Origin: Celoporthe dispersa
Taxonomy: Eukaryota > Ascomycota > Sordariomycetes > Diaporthales > Cryphonectriaceae
Direction: 5' to 3'
NCBI GenBank assembly: GCA_016584495.1
Contig: WAID01000012.1
Coordinates: forward strand, 868,001 to 932,000
DNA: 64,000 bases
In this document: positions 59,718 to 64,000 of the stretch, piece by piece
Numbering within the stretch: position 1 is the first letter of the stretch
How the letters are laid out: each line of letters opens with the position of its first letter
Notes under the pieces: model-generated
The model's input: only the letters and a program-made list of their open reading frames with translations
Told to the model about the DNA's origin: nothing
Database searches by the model: none
Translations under genes and position numbers: made by a program

Positions 59718-62283
59718 GGTGGCTTTGACGTGCGGAGAACGAGGCCGGACTGGTCGTGTGAACGGATTACTGGAAAGGAAGAAAAGGTTAGGAGACGTGC
59801 CAGTAGTGAGACTGTTTGGGGCCTGAGATATAAAAAAGGCAGGAATTTGGGGGCGCGTTGAGAGAAGGAGACCCTCTCCCCTTAAGGAAGATGGAGGCGC
59901 AAATTTGCTGGGCTGAGGATGGTCGTGCGCCAAGATCGACGAAGCTGTGCTTACCTGAAGTTGAACCTGGACCTGGAGACAGAGTCGCGACAAACAACAC
60001 GGTCTTCCCAACGACACTTGCTTTCCCTTTGCTGTCCAAAAAAAAAAAAAAAGGAATAAGGAAGGACAGGAAGCAATCGAAACAAGAGCACTCCTCTTCA
60101 AAAACCCTGAAAAAAGTAGAAGAAGAAGAGAAAGGGGAAGCGCAGTGTCGTAGGGAGTGAAGTGTCCAGAGGTGGTGACAAGAGACAAGGTGGGAAAGAA
60201 AAAGTTTAGGTGAGGCCGTGTCCAGTGCTGCGTGAGAAAAAGGGGATGGGACGGAATTGGCCAACGGAATGGTAATCTGATAATATGCACGGCAGGCAGG
60301 GATCCTGCATGTCGTGGATACATGGTACAGAGGAAGCCCACCTAGAACACACCGCGGACGCCGAGGTACGTTCTTCTTAGTGACCGAATCTATTTTTCAG
60401 CCAGCAATTTGCCCTAAGATTGGCTGAGTCTTGTTATGATCCTTGGTGAGATGGATGAGCATGTGGGGACATCCTTTTCTCTTTTCTCCCCCCCCTTCTA
60501 TTCCTTGTCTATTCTTTGCTTTCCTTTTTGTGTTCTGTTTTTTTTATCATCTTTTTTCCTTCTTCTCTTCCTTGGGGCTCGTGCACTGGTAATAGCAGAG
60601 CCATTATCTACAGTTTATCAAGCGATTCTCGCTTCCTCGTCTCGCGTAGATTTTTCGATGAGATCTGTCACTTGAGAGTGCACTGTTGCTGTCAACGTTC
60701 CACCTTGGCTGGTCCCGCTGTGTCTTGTCCTCGCTGAAAACCAAAACTCCGGGCGTCCTGTCACACATGTGATCCATGCTGCACGCTTTCGTGTAGCTGA
60801 TGCAGCTGCGTGTCAGTCTCTTTCCCCTATGACGCCTAGTCATGGGTATTACCTGCACAGTCAACTATCCGGAAGACGCGGGGGAAAAAAAATTAAAAAG
60901 TCCTACTAATACTATCTGTACATAGTAATAAAACGCTTGACGTGTTGGATACTGACAAGGCGCATGGTCGTTGGGGTCAACACGAGTCTTGTCCGTCTTG
61001 GGCACGACGGTTATCGTCCGTGCATGGCTCGTCTCGCGCAAGTAGGGGTAAGTCCCACCTAGGCTGACCTAGCACACTTAAGTATCCTACTATAGCATGT
61101 ACCATAGTGGTAGCCTGCCAGTTGGTTGCAGATGGTGTACATAGTACTGCACCGTTGTTGTCAACGGCAAGCTGGCACGTGTCAAGCCTGGCAATGACAC
61201 TGATGACGTATCACCGCTGCAGTGAAGAGTACAGTACCACGACGAAGTAGCAAGCACTTCGGTCTGTGCCTGTTAAGGACCAATCTACTGCTTGCTCACA
61301 AGGCTCAGAAGTCTGTTTTCAGAGATCAATCGCATGGGAGACGCCGACTTTCCCGTCGAGACTGACTAGTACAGTATAGTACTACGCGATCCCAGGCTCA
61401 GAAGGGGAAGGGCAAAGAGAAAAGAAAAGATTGAAAGGAAAAAAAAATTGGTCTCCTGGACAGGTATAGCACCGGTCGTCTTTAAGTATATAGGCACATG
61501 CTGTTCCTGTACATAGCACTCACAGGAGAGAATATGACACGATGACCCACCTTTGCCCCCCAGCATCCTCTTCTCAGGTTGATGGTAAGGCTATCCTCGG
61601 CAAGGAAAGCTGACGAGTGGGTAGGTCGGCGAAGAAGACTTCATACCCGAGGCAGGCGACTGATGTGTCCATGCTGTGCTGTAGACCTCCATACTATGTA
61701 TGTGTGGTGTGATGTTACCCCTTTGAGTGTCCCGGTCGGGTTGGGCCCCCATCTTTGCAGCGCGAGAGCACAGCACCTTCGACCTCTGCAGGTCATGTCA
61801 GGCTCCTCTCTAATCCTTCGCGCTCTCAATTCAGGCAAGTGGGCTGTCGATGAAAAAGCTGAGAGCCCGCACGCAGAGCACCGCAGAGGTACCGATTATC
61901 CCGTCCTGGCCTCTTGTCAGGCGCTGTGGGGATAAGCCGGTACGACTGACTCTGCTTCCAAATGCCCCGCCCTGATTGGCCGGCCGCGAAGCTATGAGGG
62001 AAAGTGGTCCGATCAATTGTTACTGCCAAATTTTGACCAGACCAACCTGCACCGGGCAAGCCTGAACCACCCGAGAGAAGGGAACCACAAACCAGCTCTC
62101 TTCCTACCTCCCATACTCTCCCTCACCCAGTCACCACAACCAGCCACTCTCCACTCAGAACTTTAGCTGTCGATTCTCTCCCTCAAGGCTCAGTCCTCCG
62201 CCTTGCCCGACCTCGCTTCAACCCTCCTCCAAGCCGACGACAACATATACAGAAAAATAAAAAAAAATAAAAACTTGCAGAAA
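59718..62283. other. Intergenic region between elongase and COX6
   Basis: No gene is seen in 2566 nt. It holds the elongase promoter and 5' leader (with an A-run near 60038-60052) and the COX6 promoter. T- and C-rich tracts near 60480-60560. Confidence 0.5.
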
Positions 62284-63134
62284 ATGTCTCTCCTTCGTAT
62301 CGCCGCCCGGGGCCCCGCGACCTCGACCTCCTCCTTCTTCCGAGCCACCACCCTCCGAGCCCGGCCCTCGATCGCCCTCGCCCGCCCGGCCTTCAGCACC
62401 TCGTCGCGTCTGCGATCCGAGCACCAAGAGGAGTCCTTTGAGGACTTCAGCGCCAGGTGAGACCCTCCCCCGTCGCGACCACCCATCCCGGGCCAAGGGA
62501 AGAAGCAGAGGCCCACCAAGTGGCACGAGAGGTGGCAGCTGTGAAAAGTCACGTCATATACCCCGGCCGAGGCCAATTGGGTCGCGACACAAGCTCCAGC
62601 ACCGGTCAATGAGGCTGACAGACCCCCTCATGGTGATGTAGATACGAGAAGGAGTTTGAGAACGTGCAGGACGTCTTTGAGCTCCAGGTCAGTTTTTGCT
62701 TGCCCGTCCGAGCCGAGGGCATATAAGGCTCAGAGTTCCCCCTCCCCTCTGTCCTCCCTTTGGACAGAACGGCACGAAGCTCGACGGCTGACCCCGACAC
62801 GGTGACGCAGCGCAACCTGAACAACGCCTTCGCTTACGATCTCGTCCCCTCGCCTTCCGTGTGCACCGCCGCCCTGCGCGCCGCCCGGAGGGTCAACGAC
62901 TACCCTACCGCCGTCCGGATCTTCGAGGGTACGTCATGGTGCAACCTGCTGTAGACAACGATCTGTTGCGGCATAGGGACATAGTTACTGACGCTGGTGG
63001 GCATAGGCATCAAGTCCAAGGTCGAGAACAACGAGCAGTACCAGCAATACCTCAAGGAGCTCCAGCCCCTGCGCGAGGAGCTCGGCGTCATGCTGAAGGA
63101 GGATCTGTACCCAGAGGCCAAGGAGGAGCACTAG
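62284..63134 (+). CDS. COX6: Cytochrome c oxidase subunit 6 (mammalian COX5A homologue)
   Basis: Matrix-side subunit of complex IV. Exons: 62284-62456, 62642-62687, 62811-62928 and 63007-63134, 154 aa. Residues 1-45 are a presequence (MSLLRIAARGPATSTSSFFR, then RPAFSTSSRLRSE). The mature protein reads ESFEDFSARYEKEFENVQDV, ELQRNLNNAFAYDLVPSPSV, AARRVNDYPTAVRIFEGIKS and QYQQYLKELQPLREELGVML. The 46-nt second exon and all phases are exact. The intron 62688-62810 contains the false in-frame stop seen in raw ORFs. Confidence 0.96.
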
Positions 63135-63896
63135 ACACAGATGCTGTCTCGGCGCTGACTACCCAGGCAGTCATCCTGTCGAATCTCTCGCGGCGGCGGA
63201 AGGGGCAGACCAGAGGACAGGCAGGCATTCTCCCTTCTGACCCGATGGCTGAAAAGCAGCTTGAAAAGCAGTTTCTGTATATTTGTTCTACCACCAATGA
63301 TCCCGGGAAAAAATAAAAACAAAATCGAGCCATAGACAAAAAAAGCAGAGGGGGGAGAGGGGGGAGAGAGAGCAGGGGGGGGGAGCACACGTGGTTGATA
63401 TCCATTCCAAATCCCCTTTTTCACTTGCAATAGAAGCGAGGTAGGGAGGAGCGGGAGGCCAACTTCAATCTTAAATGCTGTGTACGTTTTCGTTGATACA
63501 TGTCTGTCGAATAAAGACGTGATGGTGACAACAACCTCGTGCTGCTTGTGCGTGCTTTTATCATGTGTTACCCAAACGCCATTGAGGCTCGGTTCGATTC
63601 ATCCCCGGTAGGTTCCCTGCGCTGTCCACCAAGTACCGTAACAATTATTGGTTCAAAGTTATGAATGCTGCCCTCCCCATCGAGGACGACAAATTACCCG
63701 CGCTATACGGACAGCAAGTAAATTGACAGCGTAAGATAGACGAAATGAATGAGAGCCCTCTGGCTGGCTGTATGAATTGCTAGTCTATCCTTGTTTCCCT
63801 CTAACACCGGTTCCCACAAGCCATAGAGAGTACAAAAGGGGAAACAATTTGCTTTAACTAACCCGCCATCTCGACAAGGCTGCGCTCCGTTCGCCC
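63135..63896. other. Intergenic region right of COX6
   Basis: 3' flanks of COX6 and of the partial gene at the window edge. A TTCGA-containing string near 63590 is not a tRNA. G- and A-rich runs near 63315-63385. Confidence 0.35.
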
Positions 63897-64000
63897 CTAC
63901 AGCTCCCTCAGATGCGATCCCCTGGGCCCGAACAGATTGCCTCCCGGTCCACCGCCGTTCCCACCATTCCCGTTCCCGCTTCCGCTGGGGCCTCCGTTGT
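63897..64000 (-). CDS. C-terminus of Gly/Asn-rich protein, partial
   Basis: The last 104 bases are open on the minus strand and end in TAG at 63897. They encode a Gly/Asn/Ser/Pro-rich stretch (GGPSGSGNGNGGNGG) closing with GGNLFGPRGSHLREL. The N-terminal part is outside the window. I do not recognise the family. Low complexity makes the call tentative. Confidence 0.45.
   Translation of the reverse strand, partial: NGGPSGSGNGNGGNGGGPGGNLFGPRGSHLREL

Noticed and set aside
63580..63620. TTCGATTC string resembling a tRNA B-box
   Set aside because: The flanking bases do not pair as a T-stem and no acceptor stem or A-box lies at the right distance.
1..64000. CRISPR array, prophage, insertion sequence or conjugative element
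   Set aside because: The window is eukaryotic with spliceosomal introns, and no transposase, integrase, reverse transcriptase or regularly spaced repeat was seen.

Overview
The window is nuclear DNA from a filamentous ascomycete, most likely a Sordariomycete. The evidence is dense protein-coding genes on both strands, C-ending codons, many introns of about 50-150 nt with GTRNGT donors and CTRAC-type branch points, fungal gene families (RTT103, TLG2, HOM3-type aspartokinase, SPT4, ATG-only first exon in calmodulin), and pyrimidine-rich or microsatellite-rich intergenic DNA. I cannot name a genus. The window holds about 25 genes. No tRNA, rRNA, transposon or CRISPR array could be supported.

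Layout. 1-2447 is gene-free. 2.4-17 kb holds uS9m, eEF1B-gamma, an FCP1-like pseudo-phosphatase, RRP36, COQ8, ES2 and PP5. 17-23.3 kb holds POP8, SPT4, KIN17 and aspartokinase. 24.3-26.3 kb is a cytochrome P450. 27.6-38.2 kb holds a mitochondrial ABC half-transporter, RTT103, clathrin light chain, a four-exon COX7-type subunit and a large mitochondrial helical-repeat-like protein. 38.4-46 kb holds TLG2, calmodulin and a GH47 mannosidase. 47.2-51.8 kb holds a small membrane protein and AP-1 gamma-adaptin. 51.8-56 kb is a 4.3 kb gene-poor, repeat-rich stretch. 56-63.1 kb holds a secreted DUF3455-type protein, a fatty acid elongase and COX6. The last 100 bases hold the C-terminus of an unidentified Gly/Asn-rich protein.

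The genes are mostly unlinked housekeeping functions: vesicle traffic (TLG2, AP-1 gamma, clathrin light chain), mitochondria (uS9m, COQ8, COX6, COX7-type, ABC transporter), RNA and transcription (RRP36, POP8, ES2, SPT4, RTT103, KIN17), signalling (calmodulin, PP5) and metabolism (aspartokinase, elongase, P450). Nothing in the neighbourhood suggests a gene cluster or a novel defence or mobile system.

The strongest unexpected pattern is that eight genes (KIN17, P450, ABC transporter, RTT103, clathrin light chain, helical-repeat protein, AP-1 gamma, elongase) each need one or more single-base corrections, mostly inside short homopolymers, to restore a full-length family-typical protein. There are eleven such sites and they go in both directions. 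This looks like residual sequencing or assembly indels rather than biology, and it shortens or splits many naive ORFs. Other points of interest are a 5-nt internal microexon in eEF1B-gamma, very short first coding exons in calmodulin and the COX7-type gene, a stop-free 54-nt intron in RTT103, and loss of the second catalytic Asp in the FCP1-like protein.
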